Assembly: GCF_947488465.1 (NCBI RefSeq)
Contig: NZ_CANKZA010000003.1
Location: 62,001-126,000, forward strand
DNA length: 64,000 nt
Direction: 5' to 3'
Source: an uncultured Microbacterium sp.
Lineage (GTDB): Bacteria > Actinomycetota > Actinomycetes > Actinomycetales > Microbacteriaceae
Part shown: positions 48,959 through 58,592 of the stretch, piece after piece
How the letters are laid out: every line of letters starts with the position of its first letter
Position numbering within the stretch: position 1 is the stretch's first letter
The notes under the pieces: generated by a model
Told to the model about the DNA's origin: nothing
What the model saw: only the letters and a program-made list of their open reading frames with translations
Databases searched by the model: none
Made by a program: the position numbers and the translations under genes

Positions 48959-50431
48959 ATGACATTCCTCGGAGATCTCCGCGAAGGCGTCGACCGCCTG
49001 ACGCAGTTCTCCGAGCTCGATTGCGAGGTAGGAGTGCTGGCCACCGGCGCCGGTGCTCTCAGCGACGACTCTGTCCGCGCGGCGTTCGGCGTCGTCGCCG
49101 ATCTCGCGCGCGAGGTGCAGAAGCTCGAAGCGGTGCTCGCGGGAGTCATCGCGCAGCGTTCACGGCGCGACACCGGCCACGCGGGGCTGGCGCAGGTCGG
49201 CGGGTTCCGCACCCCTGTGCAGATGGTGCAGGAGATCACTGGTGTCTCGCGCGCCGAGGCTACGCGGGTCGTCAAGGTCGGGCAGGCGCTGGCCGACGTG
49301 GCTCGGTCAGCCGACCGGCCTGCATCGGAGTCAGAGTGGCCGGTGCACTGGCACGAGCCGCTGGGCGCCGCGCTTCTCGTCGGGACCGTAACGCGCGCTC
49401 AGGTCGACGTCATCCGACGCGGGCTCGGCGAGCCACCCGCGATCGACGGGCGCGCCGAAGGCGACGTGGTGGAGGTGTGGCGCGTGGCAGTGGTGCAACT
49501 AATCGATGAGGCCGCCACCTGCACCGTGGAGGACCTTTTCGCGTCGGCACGTGCGGTGCGCGACGCAATCGATCCGATCGGCGCCGAAGCGCGCTGGGCC
49601 GATCACTACGAGGCGCGTTCGTTTCGGATACGCATCGACGGGGACGGGCGACGGCACGGGCACTTCGTGTTCGACGACCTCGCGGCCGAGTTCTGGCAGT
49701 CGGTGTTGGACGCGGCGCTGCGCCCACGACGCGGGGAACCTCGGTTTATGACGGATGAAGAGCGTGCCACGGCGCGCGAGCTCGCCGACGACCCGCGGAC
49801 GAACGAGCAACTGGCGTACGACCTGTTGACCGACCTCGTGCGGGTCGGAGCCGTGGCCGAAGCGAAAGATGTGTTCGGCGCCCGGCAGGCGGGTGTGCGG
49901 CTGGTGAGCATTCGGGACGAGGGCGAACCACGCCGAGATCTCTTCGGGCGGCTGCTCGCGGTCGCGCACACGGATCACGGCGATGCGACGTTCCCCGGAT
50001 CGGTGCTGGATCGAACGATCTGCGAGACCGGCATCGTGCCCGTGACTGTCGACGCGTCCGGAAATCCGCTCGACGTGGGACGTGAGCATCGGCTGTTCAC
50101 CCCGGCTCAGCGCATTGCGCTTGCGACCCGCGACGGAGGATGCCTCTGGCCGGGGTGCGATCGACCTCCCGTGTACTGCGAGGCGCACCACATCGACCAC
50201 TGGGAGGCCGACGAGGGGCGCACGGACGTCGACAGAGGCATCCTGCTGTGCATGTACCATCACCTGCACCTTCACCTGACGGGGTGGAAGATCACCCGCG
50301 AGGGAAATGGCCGCTTCATCCTGCATCCGCCGTCGGGCGAACAGACGCCGCCGATCGAGTTGCGATCGAAATCACCGCTGAGGTGGGCGTTCGACCCGCC
50401 ACCGGGAAGACCTTGGCGACTCGCGGCCTGA
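48959..50431 (+). CDS. DUF222 and HNH domain protein (13E12 family)
   Basis: 490 residues. The long helical DUF222 region (about 20-370) is followed by an HNH motif: C-L-W-P-G-C-D-R-P-P, then C-E-A-H-H-I-D-H-W and C-M-Y-H-H. The family is amplified in Actinobacteria and carried in 13E12-type repeats of mycobacteria; a nuclease or homing role is presumed. It follows the type I R-M remnant, so this is an exchange-prone site. Confidence 0.92.
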   Translation: MTFLGDLREGVDRLTQFSELDCEVGVLATGAGALSDDSVRAAFGVVADLAREVQKLEAVLAGVIAQRSRRDTGHAGLAQVGGFRTPVQMVQEITGVSRAEATRVVKVGQALADVARSADRPASESEWPVHWHEPLGAALLVGTVTRAQVDVIRRGLGEPPAIDGRAEGDVVEVWRVAVVQLIDEAATCTVEDLFASARAVRDAIDPIGAEARWADHYEARSFRIRIDGDGRRHGHFVFDDLAAEFWQSVLDAALRPRRGEPRFMTDEERATARELADDPRTNEQLAYDLLTDLVRVGAVAEAKDVFGARQAGVRLVSIRDEGEPRRDLFGRLLAVAHTDHGDATFPGSVLDRTICETGIVPVTVDASGNPLDVGREHRLFTPAQRIALATRDGGCLWPGCDRPPVYCEAHHIDHWEADEGRTDVDRGILLCMYHHLHLHLTGWKITREGNGRFILHPPSGEQTPPIELRSKSPLRWAFDPPPGRPWRLAA

Positions 50432-50453
50432 CCGGCACGAGCCACAGGAGCTG

Positions 50454-51224
50454 TCAGAGGATCTGCCCGATCGGTTCGCGCTTTTCCGCCTGGAAGCGGT
50501 CTTCCGTGCGGCCGCGCGCCCAGTAGCCCGAGAGCGAGACCTGGCCGCGGTCGAGCCCGCGCTGGTCGAACAAGACGCGGCGCAGTGCCTTCATCGACTC
50601 GCGCTCACCGTGGGCGAACACCTGCACGACACCGGCGGGCCAGTCGAACTGAGCGAGAACCGAGGCCAGCGCCTCGGCCTCGTGGGTGGGGTCGACCACC
50701 CACTCGATCTCCACGCCCGCCGGGGCCCCGACCGGGATGATCGCCGCGTCGGAGGAGACCTCCACGAACGCGTGACCCACGGCATCCGTCGGCAGTGCTG
50801 CCAGCGCCGCGGCGATCGCCGGAAGCGCCGACAGGTCACCGAGGAACAGATGCCAATCCGCCTCAGGATCGGGGCGATATCCGCCGCCCGGTCCCATCAG
50901 GCTGATGCGGTCGCCCGGGCGTGCGCCGGCCGCCCAGAGCCCCGCAAGCCCCTCGTCGCCGTGCACGACGAAGTCGATGTCGAGGGTGCGGGCCTGGTGG
51001 TCCACGCGGCGCACCGTGTACGTGCGGGTCACCGGCACCGCGTCGGCGCCGGTGAACTTCAGCTTCACGTACTTGTCCGTCTCGGGCCGGTCCTCGAACT
51101 CGGCAAACCCGGGCCCGCCGAGGGTGACCCGCACGAGCTCCGGGCTCAGCTCGGCCGTAGCGACCACCTCCCACTCGATCGTCGGGCGGGGCGGGCGGAC
51201 AGCGGTGCGAGAAGAAAGGGCCAC
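50454..51224 (-). CDS. Siderophore-interacting protein (ferric-siderophore reductase)
   Basis: 256 residues from GTG 51224, chosen because TACCGT ends 6 nt upstream on the minus strand; a longer frame overlaps the NUDIX gene. FAD-binding R-T-Y-T-V-R and a NAD(P)H-type C-terminal domain (F-A-H-G-E-R-E-S-M-K) identify the SIP family (ViuB/YqjH-like). It releases iron from siderophores in the cytoplasm. Confidence 0.92.
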   Translation of the reverse strand: MALSSRTAVRPPRPTIEWEVVATAELSPELVRVTLGGPGFAEFEDRPETDKYVKLKFTGADAVPVTRTYTVRRVDHQARTLDIDFVVHGDEGLAGLWAAGARPGDRISLMGPGGGYRPDPEADWHLFLGDLSALPAIAAALAALPTDAVGHAFVEVSSDAAIIPVGAPAGVEIEWVVDPTHEAEALASVLAQFDWPAGVVQVFAHGERESMKALRRVLFDQRGLDRGQVSLSGYWARGRTEDRFQAEKREPIGQIL

Positions 51225-51283
51225 CTCTCCACGGTAGTGGCCGGAACGGGCCGGGGGCTGATCTGCGGGCGTAGCCTGAGAGG

Positions 51284-52009
51284 GTGCCCGCTGCTTCCGT
51301 TTCACCCCCGACCGCACGCGCACACCTCGAGAGAATCGCGGCCGAGGGTGGCCCGATCGGCGACACGCGCGGGTTCCCGATGCCGGCAGATCCGCGCGCC
51401 GCGGCCGTGCTCATCCTGTTCGGTGTCCTCGACGACCTCCCGAGCGATCATGTGGCCTCCGCGGTCTCCCGTGATCTTGATGTGCTCCTCCTTGCGCGCG
51501 CCACGACCCTGCGCTCGCACCCGGGGCAAGTCGCCTTTCCCGGGGGTCGGTTGGACCCCGAAGACAACGGCCCGGTCGGCGCAGCGCTGCGCGAGGCCCG
51601 AGAAGAGACGGGACTGGATCTCGCCGGGGTCGATGTCCTCGGCACGCTCGACCCGGTGCCCCTCGAATATTCCGGTCACGTCGTGACGCCCGTGCTGGGA
51701 TGGTGGCGGCAACCCTCCGCGGTACACGCGGTCGATCAGGCTGAATCCGCTGCCGTCTTCCGGGCTCCCGTCGCCGATCTCCTCGATCCCGCGCACCGCG
51801 GCGTCACCGTCATCCGGCGCGAGGGGCAGGAATGGCGGGGCCCGGGGTTCGTCGTCGACCATCCGACCGGCGTCCACCTGGTGTGGGGGTTCACCGCTCT
51901 GCTGCTCGACGGATTGTTCACCCGGCTCGGCTGGACGGAGCCCTGGGACCGCACGCGCGAACTCCCGATCCCGGAGCACGGGCGAGGAGCGCGCGCCGAC
52001 CTGAGGTAG
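51284..52009 (+). CDS. NUDIX hydrolase, CoA pyrophosphatase-like
   Basis: 241 residues from GTG 51284; TAGCCT (51272-51277) ends 6 nt upstream. The NUDIX box is present as G-G-R-L-D-P-E-D and R-E-A-R-E-E-T-G, preceded by H-P-G-Q-V-A-F-P, the extended signature of the NudL/PCD1 CoA diphosphatase group. Confidence 0.92.
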   Translation: MPAASVSPPTARAHLERIAAEGGPIGDTRGFPMPADPRAAAVLILFGVLDDLPSDHVASAVSRDLDVLLLARATTLRSHPGQVAFPGGRLDPEDNGPVGAALREAREETGLDLAGVDVLGTLDPVPLEYSGHVVTPVLGWWRQPSAVHAVDQAESAAVFRAPVADLLDPAHRGVTVIRREGQEWRGPGFVVDHPTGVHLVWGFTALLLDGLFTRLGWTEPWDRTRELPIPEHGRGARADLR

Positions 52010-52020
52010 GATCGTCCCTT

Positions 52021-52112
52021 GGAAGTGTGTCCGAGCGGCCTAAGGAGCATGGCTGGAATCCATGTAGGCGGGGTAACTCGTCTCGCAGGTTCAAATCCTG
52101 TCACTTCCGCCA
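52021..52112 (+). tRNA. tRNA-Ser (GGA)
   Basis: Acceptor arms GGAAGTG (52021-52027) and CACTTCC (52102-52108), a discriminator G, and an encoded CCA (52110-52112). The anticodon loop CTGGAAT at 52053-52059 gives anticodon GGA (52055-52057), reading UCC/UCU. The long variable arm (around GTAGGCGGGGTAACTCGTC) is that of a class II serine tRNA, and the T-loop GGTTCAAATCC is standard. Confidence 0.97.
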
Positions 52113-52115
52113 CAG

Positions 52116-52148
52116 AAAAGGCCCCGACCTCGCGGTCGGGGCTTTTTC
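52116..52148 (+). terminator. Rho-independent terminator after tRNA-Ser
   Basis: GCCCCGACC (52121-52129) pairs with GGTCGGGGC (52134-52142) around TCGC, followed by TTTTT; AAAA precedes it, so it can work in both directions. The remaining bases up to 52304 show only the leader of the next gene. Confidence 0.92.
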
Positions 52149-52304
52149 GCGTCGCCGGGGAATGCTGACGGCATCGTCGTCGTTGTCACGCCACGTCACG
52201 CACTGCCCCGCTTTCCGGCGCGCGCTGTAGCGTCGATCGCGGCCGTCCCCAGCGGCCGGCAGCAACGCATCACCCGGCATCCGCCGTTTCCCCAGGAGAT
52301 ACAC

Positions 52305-53717
52305 GTGAGTTCCACCCCGACCGGCGCGACCGCGCGCAAAAAGAAGCCCTTCTATCGCTCGTTCGGATTCCAGATCACCCTCGCGTTGATCTTCGGCATC
52401 CTGCTGGGGGTGCTGGCGCTGAACCTCGGACCGGATGCCGAAGGTAACCCGAACGGTCTCACCGCGACCCTGTCGACGATCGGGAACGGCTACGTCACGC
52501 TCCTGAAGGCTGCCGTCATTCCGCTTGTCTTCCTCGCGATCGTCGCGAGCATCACCCAGCTGCGCCGCGTCACGAACGCCGCTCGCCTGGCGGGCCAGAC
52601 CCTGCTGTGGTTCGGGATCACGGCGCTCATCGCCGTGACGATCGGCATCGTCCTCGGTGTGACGATCCAGCCGGGCAATCGTGTCGATCACAGCGACCTC
52701 ACCACTGGCGACCCCTACGCCGTGGGGACGTGGTGGAACTTCCTCAAGGGACTCATCCCGCAGAACGTCCTCGGCCTGTCGGTGTCGAGCTCTGCCGACG
52801 CAGCCACCGGCGCCGTCACCTCCAGCGTGGGCTTCAACGTCCTGCAGGTCATCGTCGTCTCCGTCGCCGTCGGCATCGCGGCACTCAAGCTCGGCACGCG
52901 TGCCGAGCCGTTCGTCTCGGTCACCGAGTCACTTCTGAAGGTCGTCCAGCGGGTGCTCTGGTGGATCATCCGGATCGCGCCGATCGGTACCCTCGGCCTC
53001 ATCGGGGCGGCGGTCGTCTCGTACGGCACCGACAAGTTGCTCACGCTCGTCTGGTTCGTCGTCGCCGTCTACGTCGGACTGTTGCTCGTGTTGTTCGTCG
53101 TGTACCCGATTCTGATCAAGGCCAACGGGCTGTCGATCCGCCAGTACTTCTCGGGCGTCTGGCCGGCGGTGCAGCTCGCGTTCGTCTCGCGTTCGTCGAT
53201 CGGGACGTTGCCGCTGACGCAGCGGGTCACCGAGCGCAACCTCGGCGTACCCCGGGAGTACGCGTCCTTCGCCGTGCCGCTCGGCGCAACGACGAAGATG
53301 GATGGCTGCGCCGCCATCTACCCGGCAATCGCCGCGATCTTCGTCGCCCAGTTCTTCGGCGTCGAGCTCAACATCATCTCCTACCTCCTGATCGTGCTGG
53401 TGTCGGTCGTCGGCTCGGCCGCCACGGCGGGAACGACCGGCGCGACGGTCATGCTCACTCTGACCCTGTCGACGCTCGGCCTGCCGCTCGAGGGCGTGGG
53501 TCTGCTCCTCGCGATCGATCCGATCCTCGACATGGGCCGCACCGCGGTCAACGTCGCGGGGCAAGCCCTGGTCCCCACGATCGTCGCCAAGCGTGAGGGA
53601 ATCCTCGACGAGACGCTCTACAACGCCCCGCGCGACGGCGAGCCGTTCGCCGACGACTCGGACGACGAGGTGGACGACGCCCCGGCATCGCCCTCCGCGG
53701 AGCCGGCGCGCGTCTGA
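52305..53717 (+). CDS. Dicarboxylate/amino acid:cation symporter (DAACS)
   Basis: 470 residues from GTG 52305 (AGGAGA upstream). About eight helices plus re-entrant loops. Family motifs: S-R-S-S-I-G-T-L-P (loop HP1), T-K-M-D-G-C-A (the NMDG motif as K-M-D-G) and D-P-I-L-D-M-G-R-T-A-V-N-V. It takes up glutamate, aspartate or C4-dicarboxylates with Na+ or H+. The acidic 40-residue C-terminal tail is unusual but cytoplasmic. Confidence 0.93.
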   Translation: MSSTPTGATARKKKPFYRSFGFQITLALIFGILLGVLALNLGPDAEGNPNGLTATLSTIGNGYVTLLKAAVIPLVFLAIVASITQLRRVTNAARLAGQTLLWFGITALIAVTIGIVLGVTIQPGNRVDHSDLTTGDPYAVGTWWNFLKGLIPQNVLGLSVSSSADAATGAVTSSVGFNVLQVIVVSVAVGIAALKLGTRAEPFVSVTESLLKVVQRVLWWIIRIAPIGTLGLIGAAVVSYGTDKLLTLVWFVVAVYVGLLLVLFVVYPILIKANGLSIRQYFSGVWPAVQLAFVSRSSIGTLPLTQRVTERNLGVPREYASFAVPLGATTKMDGCAAIYPAIAAIFVAQFFGVELNIISYLLIVLVSVVGSAATAGTTGATVMLTLTLSTLGLPLEGVGLLLAIDPILDMGRTAVNVAGQALVPTIVAKREGILDETLYNAPRDGEPFADDSDDEVDDAPASPSAEPARV

Positions 53718-53726
53718 GCGCACCGA

Positions 53727-53760
53727 GAAGCCCCGCTCCCGTTCACGGGGGCGGGGCTTC
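53727..53760. terminator. Hairpin between convergent genes
   Basis: GAAGCCCCGCTCCCG (53727-53741) pairs with CGGGGGCGGGGCTTC (53746-53760), one mismatch, TTCA loop. It lies between convergent stop codons and could end both transcripts. Confidence 0.8.
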
Positions 53761-53771
53761 GTCGTGTCCGG

Positions 53772-56030
53772 TCAGCGGGCGGATGCCGGCACACTCGCCA
53801 CCCGTTCGGCGAACGCCGACCCGGGCCGAACGACGAGTGAGCGAGGCAGCAGAGTTGCGATGAGGCGCGTCCGTCCCGAGGTCGCCGTGCGCAGACCCGC
53901 GCGCACCGTCGCGGCATCCCTGCCGATGTCGCCCGCGCTGGCCGACGGGGAGGGTGCGTAGCTGGCGTGCTCGACGGCCGCGACGAGTCGTCGCGTTTCC
54001 TGCGGCGGGGCACCCGCGACCGAGACGAGCCGTGACCCGAACGCGCGCGGGGTCTCGGATGTGGTGACGTCCACGCCGAGGTCGATCGCGGCATCCTGCA
54101 CGTACCGCCACGCGGCGGTGACAGTGCCGCTGCGTGCGCGGCGCAGGAGCACTCCGCGCCGCAACGCGCCGGCGGCCGCGGGCGCCAGCAGCACGATCAG
54201 CACGATGCCGATGACCGTCGCGGCCGGCCGCGGATCGAACGCGCGCGCCGTGATCGCACCGGCCTGCGTGTCCGCGTCGCGGTCGGCGACGTTCGGGGCA
54301 GCCGTCGAGCTCGGTGTGGCGGTCGGGGTCGGGGTCGGAGCGCCGACATCTGTGCCGCCCTCGTCGGTGGGCGCCGAGGCGGCGGGGACGAAGCGCGTCT
54401 GGGTGCCGAGACTCTTGGTCGGCTCGAACTGCACCCAGCCGATCCCGGAGAAGTAGACCTCGGGCCAGGCGTGCAGTTGCGCAGTCGAGGCCTCGGCAAC
54501 GCGCATGCCGTCGACCGATTCACCGGTGAAGGCCCCGGGCAAGAATCCGACGGCGATGCGCGTGGGCATCCCGAGCGAGCGGGCCATGAGGGCGAAGGCG
54601 CCGGCAAAGTGCACGCAGTAGCCCTCCTTCTGCTCGAGGAACTCGGCGACCGCGTCGGCGCTGCTTCCATCGAATCCGTCGGCGACGGGAGCCGTCAGCG
54701 AATAGGTGAACTCGGGGCCACGGAACCAGTCCTGCAGGGCGATCAGGTGGTCGTAGTCGGTCGTCGCGCCGGCGGTCACGTGCGCCGCGAGCTCGCTCAC
54801 GATCGGCGGTGCGCCCTCCGGGAGCGACTGGAGATCGACGCGGGACTCGGCGATCTCCGTCTCGGCGGCGCGGATCTGTTCGAGGCTCGGGCGGGGGAGA
54901 TGGGTGACGATTTCGTACTGCTGGCCCTGCGCGTTGCTTTCGCCGGTCTGGATGGTCCGGTTGTAGGGGACCGACCTCCACAGCCCGTCGAGACCGCTCA
55001 CCCCGACCGTCGGGAAGGGGACGGGGAGATACGCCGACGACAGCTGATCGATCGAGACGAACGTGCGGTATTCGGTCAGGCGGATGCCCTCATCGACCGT
55101 GACGGGAGCGAGGGGCGCTTCCTCGAGGGGCACCGAGCGGAGGCGATCCGGCATCCACACCTCGCCGTCGAAGACCGAGAGTGTCGCCACGCGCAGATAC
55201 GGTGGCGTGGGCGCGTCACTGTAGGTCGACAGCACCGGCACATCCGAGCGCTGCCGCAGATCGTCGCCGAGGTCGAGACTGGCATCGATGCTCGCGACCA
55301 GCCCCCCTCCGGCGGCAGTCACCGGCGGGGGAGGGAGCGCGGGCGCTGCGACGAGCGCGGCCACGATCGCGACCGCCCCGATCGCGATGGCGACCGGGGT
55401 GACGCCCGCGGCACCGCCGCCGGTCGAGACCCTCTCGCGGGTGCGGGTCTCGGCGCGGATCAAGAACAGCAAGGATGCCGCCAGGACAGCGAAGGCGATG
55501 ACATCGACACCGGACGGGACGGCGATCGCGGGCACGAGCCACACGGCGACGAGGGCGATCCCGGCCAGCAGCGGCATTCGCGCGGTGAGAACGACGTGGT
55601 CCAGGGCGATCGTCAGCAGGCCGATCGAGGCCACCACGAGGAAGTTCACGCCGGCGCTCGCCGGCAGCGGCGCAGCTCCCAGGAGAATCTCGTTCGACGC
55701 CGATTGCACCAGCAGCCGCGCCGCATCGAAAACACCCCCCGTGGGAATGACGCCGAGGAGCGATTGCGAGGGGAAGCCCACGAGCGTGATGACGGCGACC
55801 CAGACAGCCAGTTCCACCGCACTGACCGCCACGGCCGGTAGGCGTCGGCGTCGGAGCAGGTATCCGACCATCAGCAGAAGGGCCGGCAGTGCGAGCGCGC
55901 CCGCGACCCATAGGCCTGGCGCGATCACCGAGAACAGCGGAATGACCATGGCCTGCAGTGCCAGCCACAGCGCGATCGTCACGCGCAGTCCGCCGGGGCG
56001 TGCGGTCGAGCGCGCGTCAGCCGCCGACAC
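53772..56030 (-). CDS. Membrane transglutaminase-like protein (TgpA type)
   Basis: 752 residues from GTG 56030. N-terminal six or so helices (to about 235), an extracellular domain with the transglutaminase core (Cys in E-G-Y-C-V-H-F-A-G-A-F, His in Q-L-H-A-W-P-E-V-Y, Asp following), a Thr/Pro-rich linker, one more helix and a C-terminal DUF4129-like cytoplasmic part. Overlaps the DUF58 gene by 14 nt. The trio with DUF58 and MoxR acts at the cell envelope; the exact reaction is unknown. Confidence 0.92.
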   Translation of the reverse strand: MSAADARSTARPGGLRVTIALWLALQAMVIPLFSVIAPGLWVAGALALPALLLMVGYLLRRRRLPAVAVSAVELAVWVAVITLVGFPSQSLLGVIPTGGVFDAARLLVQSASNEILLGAAPLPASAGVNFLVVASIGLLTIALDHVVLTARMPLLAGIALVAVWLVPAIAVPSGVDVIAFAVLAASLLFLIRAETRTRERVSTGGGAAGVTPVAIAIGAVAIVAALVAAPALPPPPVTAAGGGLVASIDASLDLGDDLRQRSDVPVLSTYSDAPTPPYLRVATLSVFDGEVWMPDRLRSVPLEEAPLAPVTVDEGIRLTEYRTFVSIDQLSSAYLPVPFPTVGVSGLDGLWRSVPYNRTIQTGESNAQGQQYEIVTHLPRPSLEQIRAAETEIAESRVDLQSLPEGAPPIVSELAAHVTAGATTDYDHLIALQDWFRGPEFTYSLTAPVADGFDGSSADAVAEFLEQKEGYCVHFAGAFALMARSLGMPTRIAVGFLPGAFTGESVDGMRVAEASTAQLHAWPEVYFSGIGWVQFEPTKSLGTQTRFVPAASAPTDEGGTDVGAPTPTPTATPSSTAAPNVADRDADTQAGAITARAFDPRPAATVIGIVLIVLLAPAAAGALRRGVLLRRARSGTVTAAWRYVQDAAIDLGVDVTTSETPRAFGSRLVSVAGAPPQETRRLVAAVEHASYAPSPSASAGDIGRDAATVRAGLRTATSGRTRLIATLLPRSLVVRPGSAFAERVASVPASAR

Positions 56031-57261
56031 GACTGGTCCCCCGATCGACGGCGAACCGCCACGCCTGCGTCAGATCCTCATGCGGACCGATGCCCACCGC
56101 GCGCCACCCGGAGTCGGCCGCGCGGGCGAGCGCCGCGCCCTGGGGTGCGACCGCGAGGAGGATCGGCAGTGAGCTGTGGGGGGCCAGCGGGGCCAGGAGT
56201 GCGGCATCCGTCTCGTCGAGGATGCCGGTGACCAGGACGAGAGGACCCGTCATGGTGCAGGCGAAAAGGCGGACCACGGCATCGAGCGAGGCCTGCCCGT
56301 GGGTGACGATCGTGGCCAGCGACATCGCCAAGTGCGGGGCCCCGGTCGTATCACCGCTGTCGATCGGCGCGCAGAGTTCGGTGCCGTCCACCTCGAGGAC
56401 CGTCACCCGGTACCCCTCGGCGACGAATCGTGCGACCGCCGACACGGTGGCGCTCACCGCCGCTTCGAAACCGGGGTCCGTGCCCGGAGCCCGGGCGGCA
56501 CTGGCGTCCCACCGGCGCACGGCACGATCGAAGACCACGGTCGCTTCCGGCGCGGTCTCCTGCTCCTCCTGTCGCACCATGAGCTCGTCGCGGTGGGCGC
56601 TGGCCCGCCAATGGATGCGGCGCATCGAGTCGCCGGGCGTGTAGTGCCGGGGGACGAGATTGTCCGTGCCCTGCCCGAGCTGGTGAGTCGCGGTGTGCAT
56701 GCTGCCGCCCGCTTCGCCGGGAAGGTCGGCGAGGGATCCGAGATCGACGATGACCGGCGCGACGGTGAGGGTGACCGTGCCGCCGACGGCGTGGCGGCGC
56801 CGAGCGAACCCGAACGGATCGGTCGATGTGATCGTCAGGGGACCGAACCGGCGGACACCTCGCCGATCGGCGCGCACGGTGTAGGAGATCTCGACGCCGT
56901 TCCGCTTCGTGCGCATCCCCGAGGCGACAGCGGGAAAGTCCCCCGTGGCTCCACCGGTGATTCCCCGGGGAAGAGTGTCACTCCACCGCCCCTGCGCGAT
57001 CGGGAGCGGCGAGCGGATGTCGACCCGCGCGCGCACGTCGACGTCGCTCCCGACGGCCGCGACACCGGGCGAGAATGAGCGCACCACGGTCTCGGTGCGG
57101 CGCACCAGGTGCAGTGTCGCGATGCTCGCGATGACGACGGCGCCCAGCAGCACACCGACGTAGATCAGCTCGGTGATGCGGAACTCGTGGGCCAGCACGA
57201 AACACAGCAGGCTCAGCAACGCCGCGCCGGTGCCCCGGACTGTCAGCGGCCAGCGTGTCAT
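56017..57261 (-). CDS. DUF58 domain protein
   Basis: 414 residues: two N-terminal membrane helices, then a beta-rich region and the DUF58 block (G-D-S-M-R-R-I-H-W-R-A-S-A-H) followed by a vWA-like fold. It starts 7 bp after the MoxR ATPase stop and is its usual partner. Confidence 0.94.
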   Translation of the reverse strand: MTRWPLTVRGTGAALLSLLCFVLAHEFRITELIYVGVLLGAVVIASIATLHLVRRTETVVRSFSPGVAAVGSDVDVRARVDIRSPLPIAQGRWSDTLPRGITGGATGDFPAVASGMRTKRNGVEISYTVRADRRGVRRFGPLTITSTDPFGFARRRHAVGGTVTLTVAPVIVDLGSLADLPGEAGGSMHTATHQLGQGTDNLVPRHYTPGDSMRRIHWRASAHRDELMVRQEEQETAPEATVVFDRAVRRWDASAARAPGTDPGFEAAVSATVSAVARFVAEGYRVTVLEVDGTELCAPIDSGDTTGAPHLAMSLATIVTHGQASLDAVVRLFACTMTGPLVLVTGILDETDAALLAPLAPHSSLPILLAVAPQGAALARAADSGWRAVGIGPHEDLTQAWRFAVDRGTSRVGG

Positions 57262-57268
57262 CGGTCGC

Positions 57269-58264
57269 TCAGCGGGTGGCCAGCGGTACGCGCACCGTGC
57301 CGGCGATCGACTGCACGATTGAGGCGACGGTGTCGGCCGCGCTGTGTCCGCGCGATGCAGCTGACGTCCGCGCCGGGATCAGCCGGTGCGCGAAAACCGG
57401 CTGGAGGAGGGTGACGAGATCGTCCGGGATCACGAAGTTTCGGCCATCGAGCGCTGCCCACACTTTCGCGGCACGCACGAGCTGGAGCGTCGCGCGGGGG
57501 CTTGCACCCAACCGCAGGTCGGGATGGTCGCGCGTCGCGCGGGCCAGCGAGACGGCGTATTCCTCGACGGCGGGGGAGACGTGCACGGTGCGCGCCCACT
57601 CGATGAGTGCGCGCACCTGGTGCGCATCGACGACGGGGGAGAGCGCATCGAGCGGATTGACGGCATCGCGTTGCCGCAGCATGAGCGCCTCGTCAGCCGC
57701 GTCCGGGTATCCCATGGAGATGCGCATCATGAAGCGGTCCCGCTGCGCCTCGGGGAGGGCGTAGGTGCCCTCCATCTCCAGCGGATTCTGGGTCGCGACG
57801 ACCAGGAACGGATCGGGGAGCACGTGGCTCGTCCCGTCGACGGTGACCTGGCGCTCTTCCATCGCTTCCAGCAGAGCGGACTGGGTCTTCGGTGACGAGC
57901 GGTTGATCTCGTCGGCGATGACGATGTGCGCGAAGATCGCACCTTGCTTGAACTCGAACTCGCGGTCGACCGGGTTGTAGACGCTCACCCCGGTCACATC
58001 GCCGGGAAGCAGGTCGGGCGTGAACTGGATGCGGCGGACCGTCGCCTCGACGGATGCCGCGAGCGCCCGCGCGAGCATCGTCTTGCCGACGCCGGGAACG
58101 TCCTCGATGAGGAGGTGCCCCTCGGCGAGCAGGCAGACGAGGGAGGCGCGCACGGCGGCGGGTTTTCCGTCGATGACCCGGGAGACGGACGTCACGATCG
58201 CATCGGTCGACTCGGCGAAAAGGGCGGCATCCATCGCGGTGGCGGTGGATGTGACGTCCGGCAT
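57269..58264 (-). CDS. MoxR family AAA+ ATPase
   Basis: 331 residues. Walker A G-V-G-K-T-M, Walker B I-V-I-A-D-E-I-N, sensor A-T-Q-N-P, and a C-terminal lid domain. MoxR ATPases act as chaperones for vWA-domain partners, here the DUF58 protein. First gene of the three-gene minus-strand operon. Confidence 0.95.
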   Translation of the reverse strand: MPDVTSTATAMDAALFAESTDAIVTSVSRVIDGKPAAVRASLVCLLAEGHLLIEDVPGVGKTMLARALAASVEATVRRIQFTPDLLPGDVTGVSVYNPVDREFEFKQGAIFAHIVIADEINRSSPKTQSALLEAMEERQVTVDGTSHVLPDPFLVVATQNPLEMEGTYALPEAQRDRFMMRISMGYPDAADEALMLRQRDAVNPLDALSPVVDAHQVRALIEWARTVHVSPAVEEYAVSLARATRDHPDLRLGASPRATLQLVRAAKVWAALDGRNFVIPDDLVTLLQPVFAHRLIPARTSAASRGHSAADTVASIVQSIAGTVRVPLATR

Positions 58265-58369
58265 GCTGCTCCCTGCTGATCGGGGATCGGCGGTGGACGC
58301 GACGATGCGGCCCCCGAACGAGCCTAGCCCGGGCGGAGGGGTCGGGGCTGGGAGTCGGCTAGACTTGTG

Positions 58370-58465
58370 TCAGCTCTCCGCGAGACGGCACCCAGGCCAA
58401 CTCCCCCAGGACGGAAACGTAGCAAGGGTAACCGGGCTCTGCCGGGTTCGCGGAGAGTCTTACTT
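58370..58465 (+). ncRNA. ffs: 4.5S signal recognition particle RNA
   Basis: The closing stem CTCTCCGCG (58374-58382) pairs with CGCGGAGAG (58449-58457). Between them lies the conserved SRP apical core GGACGGAAACGTAGCAAGG with its internal loops. TAGACT (58360-58365) is the -10; CTTACTTTT follows the 3' end. It assembles with Ffh for membrane-protein targeting. The size (about 90-95 nt) is that of small bacterial SRP RNA. Confidence 0.9.
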
Positions 58466-58592
58466 TTCCCCCGGGGTCTGCGGGGCCACATGTCCCATGC
58501 CCTCGAGCGCATCTCCGGCCCCGACCTCGGGGCGGGGTTTTGCACGGACGGGATCCTGGCCGCGGCGTGCGGCCAGACCATAGGCTGGACAC